In this document: one piece after another, positions 38,709-50,647 of the stretch
Layout of the letters: every line of letters begins with the position of its first letter
Numbering within the stretch: position 1 is the first letter of the stretch
From: Deinococcus metallilatus
Lineage (GTDB): Bacteria; Deinococcota; Deinococci; Deinococcales; Deinococcaceae
Reading direction: 5' to 3'
DNA length: 64,000 nucleotides
Assembly: GCF_004758605.1 (NCBI RefSeq)
Contig: NZ_CP038510.1
Coordinates: 732,501 to 796,500 of the forward strand
Translations under genes and position numbers: made by a program
Notes under the pieces: model-generated
Databases searched by the model: none
Told to the model about the DNA's origin: nothing
What the model saw: only the letters and a program-made list of their open reading frames with translations

Positions 38709-39099
38709 CACACCGACTTCTCCTCTCCACGCTACCTCCCCCGCAGACCAGCACGGGGCCCGGCAGCGCCAGGAACCATCTCCACCCCGCACGGAACGCC
38801 GCCGGGGGCGCGCCTCCCAGCCGAGCGGGAAGGGAGATTCAGGGCGAACATTGTCATCAGACAAGCCAGTATAAAGGCATTGGCAACCCTGCCGGGAGCC
38901 GAGAAAAACGTCATGGTCAGCATTCACTGGACATCCTGCGGTTCATCCGCGAACTTGCCAGGGTGCCGGGAGAGTTGTGAGCGTCAGGTTGACCTGCCCG
39001 GCAGGCGGAGCTGCCGTCGGGGCTGAAACAGCGTCCTGCGGCGTCTCCCGGCCCTGCGGGGTATACCGAGGCTATACCTATTGGGGGCAGGCTGAGGGC
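38709..39099. other. Promoter-bearing gap between divergent genes
   Basis: This 391-base gap has no gene. It holds the palindrome TTGTC-ATCA-GACAA (38848-38861) next to a TATAAA-like run, the promoter elements of the leftward phosphoesterase, and the TATACC direct repeats of the rightward PAP2 gene at 39062-39078. Confidence 0.5.
39062..39099 (+). promoter_or_regulatory. Activator-type leaderless promoter with TATACC direct repeat (copy 1)
   Basis: TATACC at 39062-39067 and 39073-39078 (11-base phase), then CAGGCT at 39088-39093, then six bases and the ATG at 39100. No -35 box is seen, so the repeat takes its place, as for OmpR/PhoB-type activators. The geometry is identical to copy 2 at 39838. 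Confidence 0.65.
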
Positions 39100-39765
39100 A
39101 TGAGCACCCTGCTGTCTCACCGCCGTTCGGTTCGCCCCCTTGCCCTGCTGCGCCTCTTCCTCGGTATCCTCCTCCCGTTGTTGATCGTCGGCTTCATCGC
39201 CGAAGACGTCCTCGAAAAGCAGCGCTTCGCCTTCGAAACCCCCTTCCTCCTCGCCCTCCACCGCCACGCCTCCCCCAGCCTCGACCACCTCGCCCTGCTG
39301 TTCACCACCCTCGGCGGCGTCAGCGTCATCGCCCCCCTCAGCGCCCTGCTCCTGCTGTTCCTATGGCTGAAAAAGCGTTCCCTGGCCCTCTTCTGGGGGT
39401 TGAGTGTGGCGGGTGCGGCCGTGCTGGACCTGATCATGAAGTTGATCTTTCAGCGACCCCGCCCGGAGTTGTGGCCGAGACTGGTGCAGGAACAGGACTA
39501 CGGGTTTCCCAGTGGACACAGCATGTACAGCGCGGCCTTTGTGACGGCACTGATTCTGTTCAGCTGGCGGACCCCGTACCGCTGGTTGGTGGTGGTGCTG
39601 GGGGTGCTGTTCAGTGGGCTGGTGGGCTTCTCCAGACTTTATCTGGGGGTGCATTATCCGACGGATGTGCTGGCGGGGTGGCTGAGTGGGCTGGCCTGGG
39701 TGCTGGGCGTCTATAGCCTGCTTCAGCCCTTTAAGGGACGGCCTTCAGCAGGGCAGCCGACATGA
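39100..39765 (+). CDS. PAP2-family membrane phosphatase
   Basis: 221 residues with six hydrophobic helices. All three PAP2 signatures are present: KLIFQRPRPE, GFPSGHSMYSA and SRLYLGVHYPTDVLAG. It would hydrolyse a lipid pyrophosphate or phosphatidate (undecaprenyl diphosphate is typical) on the outer face of the inner membrane. I place the start at ATG 39100 because a -10 box lies six bases upstream; the frame is open earlier but reads poorly. Its stop overlaps the ATG of a truncated response-regulator stump. Confidence 0.92.
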   Translation: MSTLLSHRRSVRPLALLRLFLGILLPLLIVGFIAEDVLEKQRFAFETPFLLALHRHASPSLDHLALLFTTLGGVSVIAPLSALLLLFLWLKKRSLALFWGLSVAGAAVLDLIMKLIFQRPRPELWPRLVQEQDYGFPSGHSMYSAAFVTALILFSWRTPYRWLVVVLGVLFSGLVGFSRLYLGVHYPTDVLAGWLSGLAWVLGVYSLLQPFKGRPSAGQPT

Positions 39766-39866
39766 GACTCCTCCTCGTCGAGGATGACCCGCATTCCGCA
39801 GGCCCCCGGCAAGCGCGGCCGGTGCTTTCCGCATTCCTATACCCTTCCTATACCCGGACACTCTAG
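39762..39866 (+). pseudogene. 5' stump of an OmpR-type response regulator gene
   Basis: The ATG overlaps the PAP2 stop by four bases (ATGA). The first dozen codons read MRLLLVEDDPHSA, the conserved start of a receiver domain with the acidic pair, and then the frame goes into unrelated sequence and stops at 39866, after 34 codons. The rest of the receiver, the DNA-binding domain and any kinase are missing. This looks like the left end of a deletion that removed a PAP2-linked two-component system. Confidence 0.65.
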
Positions 39867-39875
39867 GCTGCACCC
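39838..39875 (+). promoter_or_regulatory. Activator-type leaderless promoter with TATACC direct repeat (copy 2)
   Basis: TATACC at 39838-39843 and 39849-39854 (11-base phase), TAGGCT at 39864-39869, six bases, then the DedA ATG at 39876. The spacing from first repeat to start codon is 38 bases in both copies. Confidence 0.65.
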
Positions 39876-40475
<600 letters not shown>

Positions 40476-40599
40476 CCTGAAGTGCCAGCCAGGCAGGCCG
40501 TTCAGCTCTTCTCCATGATCGGGGGCGGCCAGCAGGGGCGCCGATAGAATCCGGCACATGACTGGGAGGGCGACACGCAAAGCCGCGCGGGGAGGCTTC

Positions 40600-40653
40600 A
40601 TGACGGACGGTTGGCGGGCACTCCAGAACAGCCTGAACGGGGCGAACGCTTGA
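40600..40653 (+). CDS. Short leader ORF upstream of the glycosyltransferase
   Basis: A GGAGG (40591-40595) precedes ATG 40600 at four bases. The 17-codon frame ends in TGA overlapping the TTG (40650) of the GT9 gene. It could be a translated leader coupling translation into the enzyme, or mark a frameshift at the enzyme's 5' end. The peptide itself has no recognisable features. Confidence 0.35.
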   Translation: MTDGWRALQNSLNGANA

Positions 40654-41750
40654 AGCTCGGCCCCCGCTTTGAAGGGGTCCGCAGGGTCGCGGTGCTGCGG
40701 GCCAACGCGCTGGGAGACTTCATGTTCTCGCTCCCCGCCCTGGAGGCCCTGCGTGCGGCCTACCCGGCGGCGGAGGTGGTGCTGCTCGGGCAGCCCTGGC
40801 ACGCCCGCTTCCTCCAGGGGAGGCCCGGCCCGCTGGACCGGGTGATCGCGGTACCGCCCAGCCAGGGGGTGTACGTCGGGCGCGACGGGAAGGCGGACGA
40901 GGACCCGGCGGAACTGGACGCATTCTTCGCGCGGATGCGGGACGAGCAGTTCGACCTGGCGGTGCAGCTCCACGGCGGCGGCCGGTACTCCAACCCCTTC
41001 ACGCTGCGCCTGGGCGCCCGCGCGACCGTCGGCCTGCGGACCCCCGACGCGCCTGCGCTCGACCGGACCGTGCCCTACGTGTACTGGCAGCACGAGATCA
41101 TGCGGTGCCTGGAGGTGATGGCCCTGGCGGGAGCGCCCGCCGTGACGCTGGAACCCCGCTTGCAGGTGACGGCGGACGATCTGGCGGAGGCCGGGGGCGC
41201 CGTGCCGGAGGACGACCGACCCCTGGTGGCCCTCCACCCCGGGGCGGGGGACCCCCGGCGCCGCTGGAGTCCCGCCCACTTCGCTCGGGTCGCGGACGCG
41301 CTGGCTGCGGCGGGCGCCCGCATCGTCCTGACCGGAGCTGGGGACGAGGCGCATCTGGTGGACGGCGTGCTGGCGGCCCTGTCCGGTCCGGCGCGGGAGG
41401 CGGCGGTGAACACCTGCGGACGCCTGAGCATCGGCGGCCTGGCGGGCCTGCTGTCCCGCTGCACCCTGGTGGTGTCCAACGACTCCGGGCCGCTCCACCT
41501 GGGCGCGGCGGTCGGTGCCAGTACGGTGGGCATCTACTGGTGCGGGAACGCCATCAACGCCGGGACCCTCAGCCGGACCCGTCACCGCCCCGTCCTGTCC
41601 TGGCGGCTGAACTGCCCCGAGTGCGGCGTGAACTGTATGGAGGACCGCTGCGACCACTGCTGCTCCTTCGTGGACGACGTGACGCCCGAGCAGGTGCTGG
41701 AGGAAGCGCGGAGCCTCCTCGCAGCCAGCGGCCAGCTCCTGCTGGGATAG
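40650..41750 (+). CDS. Glycosyltransferase family 9 (heptosyltransferase-like)
   Basis: 366 residues from the TTG at 40650 (a TTG at 40611 would give 379). RRVAVLRANALGDFMFSLPALEALR is the usual GT9 start and VALHPGAGDPRRRWSPAHFARVADAL plus VSNDSGPLHLGAAVGASTVGIYW mark the C-terminal nucleotide-sugar site. GT9 enzymes transfer heptose or related sugars to lipid or polysaccharide acceptors. The C terminus contains a cluster of cysteines (CPECGVNCMEDRCDHCCSF), unusual for GT9 and possibly zinc-binding. Deinococcus lacks classical LPS core, so the acceptor is unclear. Confidence 0.88.
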   Translation: MKLGPRFEGVRRVAVLRANALGDFMFSLPALEALRAAYPAAEVVLLGQPWHARFLQGRPGPLDRVIAVPPSQGVYVGRDGKADEDPAELDAFFARMRDEQFDLAVQLHGGGRYSNPFTLRLGARATVGLRTPDAPALDRTVPYVYWQHEIMRCLEVMALAGAPAVTLEPRLQVTADDLAEAGGAVPEDDRPLVALHPGAGDPRRRWSPAHFARVADALAAAGARIVLTGAGDEAHLVDGVLAALSGPAREAAVNTCGRLSIGGLAGLLSRCTLVVSNDSGPLHLGAAVGASTVGIYWCGNAINAGTLSRTRHRPVLSWRLNCPECGVNCMEDRCDHCCSFVDDVTPEQVLEEARSLLAASGQLLLG

Positions 41751-42005
41751 GGCGAGCGGCAGCGGTCCCTCTCTCCGGGTGGGAGAAGCTCAGTTCCCAG
41801 AGCCGAGGCCTTGCCTGTGAAGCAGATGAAGGGCGCTTCACCTGCCTCTCGCAAGGTCGACAGTTTGGGCCCGGCAGGGTTCACACCTTTCTGCGGCGAA
41901 TGGATGAGCTGACCTCCAGAATCTGGAGTGTCAACCGATACAAATTTCTTGTATGGGACATCATCCGAAGGCTGCCTGTGGGCAGGAGTGGAGAGGGGAT
42001 AGACC

Positions 42006-42206
42006 TTGACGGGAACCAACGGAAACGGCGGCAAGCGGGGCTTTGCGGCGATGGACCCCGCCCGGCAACGCGAGATCGCCAGCCAGGGAGGCCGGGCGGC
42101 GCACCGCAGCGGCAACGCCCACCAGTTCACCTCCGAGGAAGCGCGGGAGGCGGGCCGCAAGGGCGGACAGGCGTCTCATAACGGCCGCTCCGGCAAAGCC
42201 TCGTAG
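42006..42206 (+). CDS. KGG-repeat stress-type small protein
   Basis: 66 residues from the TTG at 42006, with GAGAGGGGAT just before it. Contains the KGG-type repeats GNGGKRGFAAMDPARQREIAS and EAGRKGGQASHNGR, found in GsiB/general-stress small proteins. Such proteins are hydrophilic and accumulate in stress. The exact role is unknown. Confidence 0.8.
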   Translation: MTGTNGNGGKRGFAAMDPARQREIASQGGRAAHRSGNAHQFTSEEAREAGRKGGQASHNGRSGKAS

Positions 42207-42334
42207 GGAATCCGAAGCCCTGGGCAGGCTCCCGGGGAACCAGACCGGATGCGCGTGACCCCGCCCTTCAGGGTCCGGGCAGCACGGTCGTTTTTTCTGA
42301 CACCACGTTCTGAAGACGCCGGTGGGAGGCCGAG

Positions 42335-43507
42335 ATGACAGAAGCAGCGATGGAGACAGCAGTGGCCGCAGGACCCGCCTTGATCTGCGTGGCGCACCTG
42401 AGATGGGATTTCGTGTTTCAGCGTCCCCAGCATCTGATGACCCGCGCGGCGCGGACCCGGCCGGTGTATTACGTGGAAGAGCCGGTGTTCACGGAGGGCG
42501 CGGACCCCCACGCCGATCACCTGGCGTGCCGGACGACCGCCGAGGGCGTGAAGGTCTGCGTGCCGCACCTCGCGGCGGGCCAGGACGCGGGGGCGGTGCA
42601 GGCCACCCTGGCCCGGCTGCTCACCCAGTTCGTCCGTGCCGAGGGCCTGAACGAGTACGACCTGTGGTTCTATACCCCGATGGCGCTGCCCATCACGGCG
42701 GGCCTGCATCCACGCCTGACCCTGTACGACTGCATGGACGAACTGTCGAAGTTCCGGGGCGCCCCGGCGGAGCTGCTGGCCTACGAGCAGAGCCTGCTCC
42801 GGCGGGCCGACGTGGTGTTCACCGGCGGCCAGCGGCTGTTCGAGGCCAAGCGGGAGCGCCACCGGAATGTCCACTGCTTTCCCTCCAGCGTGGACCACGC
42901 GCATTTCGCCCGCGCCCGCACCCCCGGCCCTGATCCCCAGGACCAGCGCGATATCCCCCGGCCCCGGCTGGGCTTCGCGGGCGTGATCGACGAACGGATG
43001 GACCTGGAACTGCTGACCACGCTGGCCCGGCGACGGCCGGAGTGGCAGTTCGTGCTGGTCGGGCCACTGGCCAAGATCGACCCGCAGCAGCTCCCCCGGG
43101 GCGAGAACCTGCATTACCTGGGCCTCAAGCCCTACGCGGCCCTGCCCGACTACCTGGGCCACTGGGACGCAGCACTGCTCCCCTTCGCCCGCAACGAGGC
43201 GACCGAGTTCATCTCCCCCACCAAGACGCCGGAGTATCTCGCGGCGGGGCTGCCGGTGGTGTCCAGCGGTATCCGCGACGTGGTCCGGCCCTACGGCGAC
43301 CAGCGGCTGGTGAGTATCGCGCATGACGCGGACGGATTCGAGGCCGCCATCGAGCTGGCCCTGTCCGAACGGGACAGCGCGGTCGCCCGGTCCCGGCAGC
43401 GCCGCAGCGACGAGTTCCTGGCCCGGCAGTCCTGGGACCGGACCTGGCAGGCCATGCAGGCCGCCATGCAGCAGGCCGCCCCCGTCCCCAGCGCCGCCGA
43501 CGACTGA
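42335..43507 (+). CDS. Glycosyltransferase (GT-B type)
   Basis: 390 residues, GT-B like. N-terminal ALICVAHLRWDFVFQRPQHLM and C-terminal PYAALPDYLGHWDAALLPFARNE and SPTKTPEYLAAGLPVVSSGIRDVV give the nucleotide-sugar site with the conserved acidic residue. Similar to glycosyltransferases that act on exopolysaccharide or glycolipid. ATG 42335 with GGAGG about nine bases upstream (42328). The next gene downstream is an SDR on the same strand. Confidence 0.88.
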   Translation: MTEAAMETAVAAGPALICVAHLRWDFVFQRPQHLMTRAARTRPVYYVEEPVFTEGADPHADHLACRTTAEGVKVCVPHLAAGQDAGAVQATLARLLTQFVRAEGLNEYDLWFYTPMALPITAGLHPRLTLYDCMDELSKFRGAPAELLAYEQSLLRRADVVFTGGQRLFEAKRERHRNVHCFPSSVDHAHFARARTPGPDPQDQRDIPRPRLGFAGVIDERMDLELLTTLARRRPEWQFVLVGPLAKIDPQQLPRGENLHYLGLKPYAALPDYLGHWDAALLPFARNEATEFISPTKTPEYLAAGLPVVSSGIRDVVRPYGDQRLVSIAHDADGFEAAIELALSERDSAVARSRQRRSDEFLARQSWDRTWQAMQAAMQQAAPVPSAADD

Positions 43508-43711
43508 AGCGGACGTGGGGTTCTCCCCGCCCCGCACCTGTGCCGATCTTGAGAGGCGGCCTCCTGCTGTCGGTCATCTCCACCCGGGCCGAGTGGGAGT
43601 TCGTGCGGGTGATGTCGCGCCCCCTTGATGAAGGGTTGAGGCTCGCGGGGCTTTACCGGAATCGCGACAAATCCGGCCACACGGGCCACCACACTGAATG
43701 AGGAGGCAACC

Positions 43712-44713
43712 TTGAAACTCAAACCACTCGACGAGCAGGTCATGGTGCTTACCGGGGCATCCAGCGGGATCGGCCTCACCACGGCGCGGATGGCCGCGAA
43801 GCAGGGCGTGCGGCTGGTGCTGGCCGCGCGCAGCGAGAACGCCCTGCGGCAACTGACACAGGAACTCGTGGACGGCGGCGGCCAGGCGGTGTTCGCCGTC
43901 TGCGACGTGAGCCGCGAGGAGGACGTACAGAAGCTGGCGGAACTGGCCCGCGCGACCTACGGCGGCTGCGACACCTGGGTGAACAACGCGGGCGTCGGCA
44001 TGTACGGCACGCTGCTGGAATCCTCGGTCGAGGACATGCGCCGCCTGTTCGACATCAATTTCTGGGGCATCGTGTACGGCTCGCGCGCGGCGGTCGCCCT
44101 GATGCGGGAGCGGGGCGGCGCGCTGATCAACATGGGCAGCGTGACCTCCGAGCAGACCGTGCCGCTGCAAAGCCTGTATTCCGCCTCCAAGCACGCCGTG
44201 AAGGGCTTTACCGACGGCCTGCGGATGGAACTGGAGCATGACGGCGTGCCCATCGCGGTGACGCTGATCAAGCCCGGCCCCATCGACACGCCCTTTCCGC
44301 TGAACGCCCGCAGCTACCTGCCCACCGAGCCGCAGCACGTGCCGCCGGTCTACGCGCCGGAAACGGTCGCGCGGGCGGTCCTGCACGCCGCGGCCACGCC
44401 CACCCGGGAGACGTACGTGGGCGGCGGGGCCAAAGGCATCGCGGCCTCCGGCGAGTTCGCCCCGCACGCCACCGAAAAGGCGCTGGCGGCGGCAGCCATC
44501 CCCCGCACCCTCAGCGACAGGCCGCCGCTGCCTCCGGAGCGGAATATCCTCTATCACCCCTCCGAGCGGCTGGAGGAACGCGGCGATTATCCCGGCGTGG
44601 TGCAGCCGGTCAGCGTATACACCGAGGCGGCCACGCACCGCAAGCTGCTCGGCGCGGGCCTGCTCGGCGCCGGGCTGGCCGCGGCCCTCTGGCACCGGTC
44701 CCGGCGTGCCTGA
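43712..44713 (+). CDS. SDR with C-terminal membrane tail
   Basis: 333 residues. MVLTGASSGIGLTTARMAAK, VNNAGVGMYG and YSASKHAVKG are the SDR motifs; an extra region follows the core, and the last 20 residues (LLGAGLLGAGLAAALWHRSRR) form a single hydrophobic helix that would anchor the protein in the membrane. The TTG start is chosen because GAGGAGG precedes it at six bases. Substrate unknown; Deinococcus has several such SDRs. Confidence 0.9.
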   Translation: MKLKPLDEQVMVLTGASSGIGLTTARMAAKQGVRLVLAARSENALRQLTQELVDGGGQAVFAVCDVSREEDVQKLAELARATYGGCDTWVNNAGVGMYGTLLESSVEDMRRLFDINFWGIVYGSRAAVALMRERGGALINMGSVTSEQTVPLQSLYSASKHAVKGFTDGLRMELEHDGVPIAVTLIKPGPIDTPFPLNARSYLPTEPQHVPPVYAPETVARAVLHAAATPTRETYVGGGAKGIAASGEFAPHATEKALAAAAIPRTLSDRPPLPPERNILYHPSERLEERGDYPGVVQPVSVYTEAATHRKLLGAGLLGAGLAAALWHRSRRA

Positions 44714-44808
44714 ATGCAGGCGGACACGGCGGGCGACTGCCCCCGTTCCCTTAACGTTTTATTGAGCGATGTGGGAAGGCCGCCCGTTCCGCCCAGCTCG
44801 GCCTTAGG

Positions 44809-47298
<2,490 letters not shown>

Positions 47299-47307
47299 AG
47301 CCCGCCG

Positions 47308-48201
47308 TCACCCCGACAGCGCGTCGCGGGCCAGGTTGCGAAACCGCAGGAGTTCCTTGCTGGCCGGGTCTGTCTGGAGTGCCCGCTGCGCGAAGTCGAG
47401 CGTCTTGCGGTGCTCTCCCGCCCGGGTCCAGGCCTCGAACGCCTCCTGCCGGTACAGGAAGTACAGCGTCGGCACGCCGAGCGCCACCGCGCGGTCGAAA
47501 TTGTCCGCCGCCGCCCCGACGTTACCCAGCCGTAAGTTCGCCTTGCCCAGCCCCCACCAGTTGTAGGGGTCGCCCGGCTGCGCCCTGACGTTCTGCTCCT
47601 CGATGCTCTTGAGCCGCTGCCAGTTGGCCGCCACCCGGTAGTCCTCGCCCAGGGCCGCGCGCACGTCGCCTTCCCGCGCGGGGGGATAGGCGACCAGATA
47701 TTCACCGTTGTAGAAGTGCCACAGGTCCATCAACTCGGCCTCGCTGAGCCACAACCTGGCGCCGCGAAGAGGGTCACTGATCAGGAATTCTCCTCCCCGG
47801 TACCCGTACACGGTGCGAAAGTGGGCCACATTGCTGCCTGACCGCAGGCGCTGTTGCAGGACCACCGGAATCCCCCGCGCCAGCAGGTCCCGCAGCAGGT
47901 CAGGCGTCCCCGCGTACCGGATCACGCTCCGCAACCCGAAGCGGCCCAGATAGGCGGCGAGTTCCAGACTGGTGACCTGAGGATCACGCGGCCCGTCCTT
48001 CAGCGCACGGGCCGCCTGGGCCTGCGTCACCCGCGTGCCGTAGTAGCCCAGCACCGTGAGCGCCGTGACCGGCGCGCAGTTGTCCGGTCCCTGGGGTTCG
48101 TGGCGGATGTTCTTGAGGGTGATACTGGCGGGCAGGGCACCCCCGAGGCCCGCCAGGAGCAACAGCGCCAGCGGCCATGCAGCAAAGGCGCGGAGAACCA
48201 T
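47308..48201 (-). CDS. Secreted C39-like peptidase with TPR tail
   Basis: 297 residues. A signal peptide (MVLRAFAAWPLALLLLAGLGG) precedes HEPQGPDNCAPVTALTVL with the catalytic cysteine, VAHFRTVYGY with histidine, and FLISDP with the aspartate. The last ~110 residues form TPR-like helices (NWWGLGKANLRLGN, RALQTDP). Such C39-type domains are common in Deinococcus-Thermus; the natural target is unknown. It is convergent with the histidine kinase and next to CRISPR array 1. Confidence 0.82.
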   Translation of the reverse strand: MVLRAFAAWPLALLLLAGLGGALPASITLKNIRHEPQGPDNCAPVTALTVLGYYGTRVTQAQAARALKDGPRDPQVTSLELAAYLGRFGLRSVIRYAGTPDLLRDLLARGIPVVLQQRLRSGSNVAHFRTVYGYRGGEFLISDPLRGARLWLSEAELMDLWHFYNGEYLVAYPPAREGDVRAALGEDYRVAANWQRLKSIEEQNVRAQPGDPYNWWGLGKANLRLGNVGAAADNFDRAVALGVPTLYFLYRQEAFEAWTRAGEHRKTLDFAQRALQTDPASKELLRFRNLARDALSG

Positions 48202-48342
48202 AGGTCATGGTGCCGCCCCGCGCCGCTCAGGAGTTGAGGGAAAAGCCGTCTAGCATTGCTGTTCTGTTAAGTTTCAGCCTGGAGCTTGCTGCGGGCAGGC
48301 CGCAACGGGAGCCTCCGGCGGCCACTCGCCATGGAGGCAGGG

Positions 48343-50093
48343 GTTTCAATCCTCAGCCACCTAAAGGCAGGCTGCAACTCGGTTTGGCGTTGACACGGTG
48401 CGTGTTGCTCATGTTTCAATCCTCAGCCCACCTAAAGGCAGGCTGCAACGCTGGACGTGGAATTCGCGGAGCCGTGCCCGGAGGTTTCAATCCTCAGCCC
48501 ACCTAAAGGCAGGCTGCAACCACGTGAAACAAATTGCAACCTACCTTTCTAACGTGTTTCAATCCTCAGCCCACCTAAAGGCAGGCTGCAACAACCTCAA
48601 GCTGAGCGACGGGCGCAGCGTGCGGCGTTTCAATCCTCAGCCCACCTAAAGGCAGGCTGCAACCGCGGTTGTTGGCGTTCACGTCCGCCAGGGGCGTTTC
48701 AATCCTCAGCCCACCTAAAGGCAGGCTGCAACGGGCCCGGCCCCTTCCGGGTGGAGGTCCACGGCGTTTCAATCCTCAGCCCACCTAAAGGCAGGCTGCA
48801 ACCAGGACAGGGAAGATTGCCATTGCCGCGCTCGCACTGTTTCAATCCTCAGCCCACCTAAAGGCAGGCTGCAACGGGGAGGGGCTGCGGGTCGGGCGTC
48901 AGGGCCAGCAGGTTTCAATCCTCAGCCCACCTAAAGGCAGGCTGCAACGCGGCTGCACCCTGGCGGGCATGATTCTTGAGGCGTTTCAATCCTCAGCCCA
49001 CCTAAAGGCAGGCTGCAACAATGCCGCCGCGAAACAGGCCGCACAGAACGCCCATGTTTCAATCCTCAGCCCACCTAAAGGCAGGCTGCAACACCACCGA
49101 GGCGAGAAGCGCCGTCCCGAAGCAGTTTCAATCCTCAGCCCACCTAAAGGCAGGCTGCAACGTAGTCGTATGCTTCCCCGTCGTCCGGCGTGAGTTCGGT
49201 TTCAATCCTCAGCCCACCTAAAGGCAGGCTGCAACTGTGGTTCAGCGACTACGTGGAGAATCAGCCCACGTTTCAATCCTCAGCCCACCTAAAGGCAGGC
49301 TGCAACGTCTGCGAGTGGAGCTGGAACGGGCACTGTTCGGGTTTCAATCCTCAGCCCACCTAAAGGCAGGCTGCAACCCGGCTGGAGTTGGTCGGGTTGT
49401 CGATCCACCCGTTTCAATCCTCAGCCCACCTAAAGGCAGGCTGCAACGGCGATTTATCAGGCGCAGCTCGGCGCCTACCAGTTTCAATCCTCAGCCCACC
49501 TAAAGGCAGGCTGCAACCGGGGATCAGCGGAAGGCCGAGTAATTGTTTGCGGTTTCAATCCTCAGCCCACCTAAAGGCAGGCTGCAACGTGCCGGGCGTG
49601 CCGCGCGTGTTCCTGTATGTGCCGGTTTCAATCCTCAGCCCACCTAAAGGCAGGCTGCAACGTGCAAGCCCTACCACGCCGCCGAACACGCCCAAGTTTC
49701 AATCCTCAGCCCACCTAAAGGCAGGCTGCAACCCCGGGCCGCCTGTTTCTGCTGGAGGCGGGGCGCGTTTCAATCCTCAGCCCACCTAAAGGCAGGCTGC
49801 AACCCCAGCTTCCCTGGTCCCCCGCTCTGGCCTGCGCCGGTTTCAATCCTCAGCCCACCTAAAGGCAGGCTGCAACCTTCCGGGCACCTGTACACGCCGG
49901 GAGACTACCTAGTTTCAATCCTCAGCCCACCTAAAGGCAGGCTGCAACGTGAACCGCGCCCACCTGCACACCACGGGCGGGAAGGTTTCAATCCTCAGCC
50001 CACCTAAAGGCAGGCTGCAACTGGAAGAGAGCGCCGCGAACCTCGATCAGGACGAAGTTTCAATCCTCAGCCCACCTAAAGGCAGGCTGCAAC
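48343..50093 (-). CRISPR. CRISPR array 1, 25 repeats, type I-C
   Basis: 25 direct repeats (37 nt) separated by 24 spacers of 33-37 nt. On the minus strand each repeat begins GTTGCAGCC and ends GGCTGAGGATTGAAAC, the type I-C end; the centre is a hairpin with TTTA loop. The array is transcribed leftward from the leader at 50094-50290. The last repeat (48343-48378) lacks one base in the stem (36 nt), consistent with the leader-distal, oldest end. Repeat starts on the plus strand: 48343, 48413, 48484, 48556, 48627, 48696, 48766, 48839, 48912, 48983, 49056, 49125, 49199, 49270, 49341, 49411, 49481, 49552, 49625, 49696, 49767, 49840, 49912, 49985, 50057. Confidence 0.97.
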
Positions 50094-50290
50094 GGTAGTG
50101 TGCCCGCTTTTCGTGCAACACGCAAGGTTGACGTTGGACGGCGCGAACCACAAGGGCCACTGACCTTCCTGCCGACCTGACCGCAGAGCCACAATCGCCT
50201 CTCGGGCGTCCAGCAGGACTTCTGCCACATCACGCGAACCTCCCCTGATCTCCACGGAGCAGGAGGTTCGCGCCCTGTTTTTCCTCCCGT
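50094..50290 (-). promoter_or_regulatory. Leader of CRISPR array 1
   Basis: Between the first repeat (50093) and the downstream genes. It holds three copies of the motif GGTTCGCG (in either strand): 50141-50149, 50232-50240 and 50265-50273, with the outer two forming an inverted pair. Distances from the repeat (47, 138 and 171 bases) match those in leader 2. Spacer uptake and array transcription should start here. Confidence 0.65.
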
Positions 50291-50395
50291 CAGCCAGTGT
50301 CGGGCTGGCCCCGCATTCTCCCCGACAGAACGCGATGGCCGCGTTCAAGTGCGTCCCAACGCGGTTTTTCCGTGCCTGGGGATAGGGAGGAATGA

Positions 50396-50521
50396 ATGCG
50401 AAACCTGTTGTTGAGCTTGCTGTTGCTGTGGGGTGGAACGGGTGCCTGGGCGGCGGATACCTCCGGGGCGAACACGGGGGTAACCCCGCTGAACGAGGTG
50501 GTCTGGCCCATCGGCGGATAG
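50396..50521 (+). CDS. Small secreted peptide, 41 aa
   Basis: A strong Shine-Dalgarno AGGGAGG is six bases before ATG 50396. The N terminus (MRNLLLSLLLLWGGTGAWAA) is a typical signal peptide with an AWA-A cleavage site, leaving a mature peptide of about 22 residues that begins ADTSGANTGV and ends with WPIGG. It is directly upstream of a TPR regulator. An ATG at 50392 in another frame is less likely because it lacks a signal peptide. Confidence 0.6.
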   Translation: MRNLLLSLLLLWGGTGAWAADTSGANTGVTPLNEVVWPIGG

Positions 50522-50647
50522 GCGGCTCCTGGGTCGAGGTCGGCGGGGACATGTCGCTCCCGCCGACTTCTACAATCGTGGGGTGCGGGATGGAGCAGGG
50601 TCGGAAGCGGCGGATGCGGTGCCGGTCTGCGGGTGGGAGAACGCGCC

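Noticed and set aside
50022..50056. The newest spacer of array 1 contains CGCGAACCTC, like the leader motif
   Set aside because: A ten-base match in GC-rich DNA may be chance, and the surrounding bases do not match either leader.
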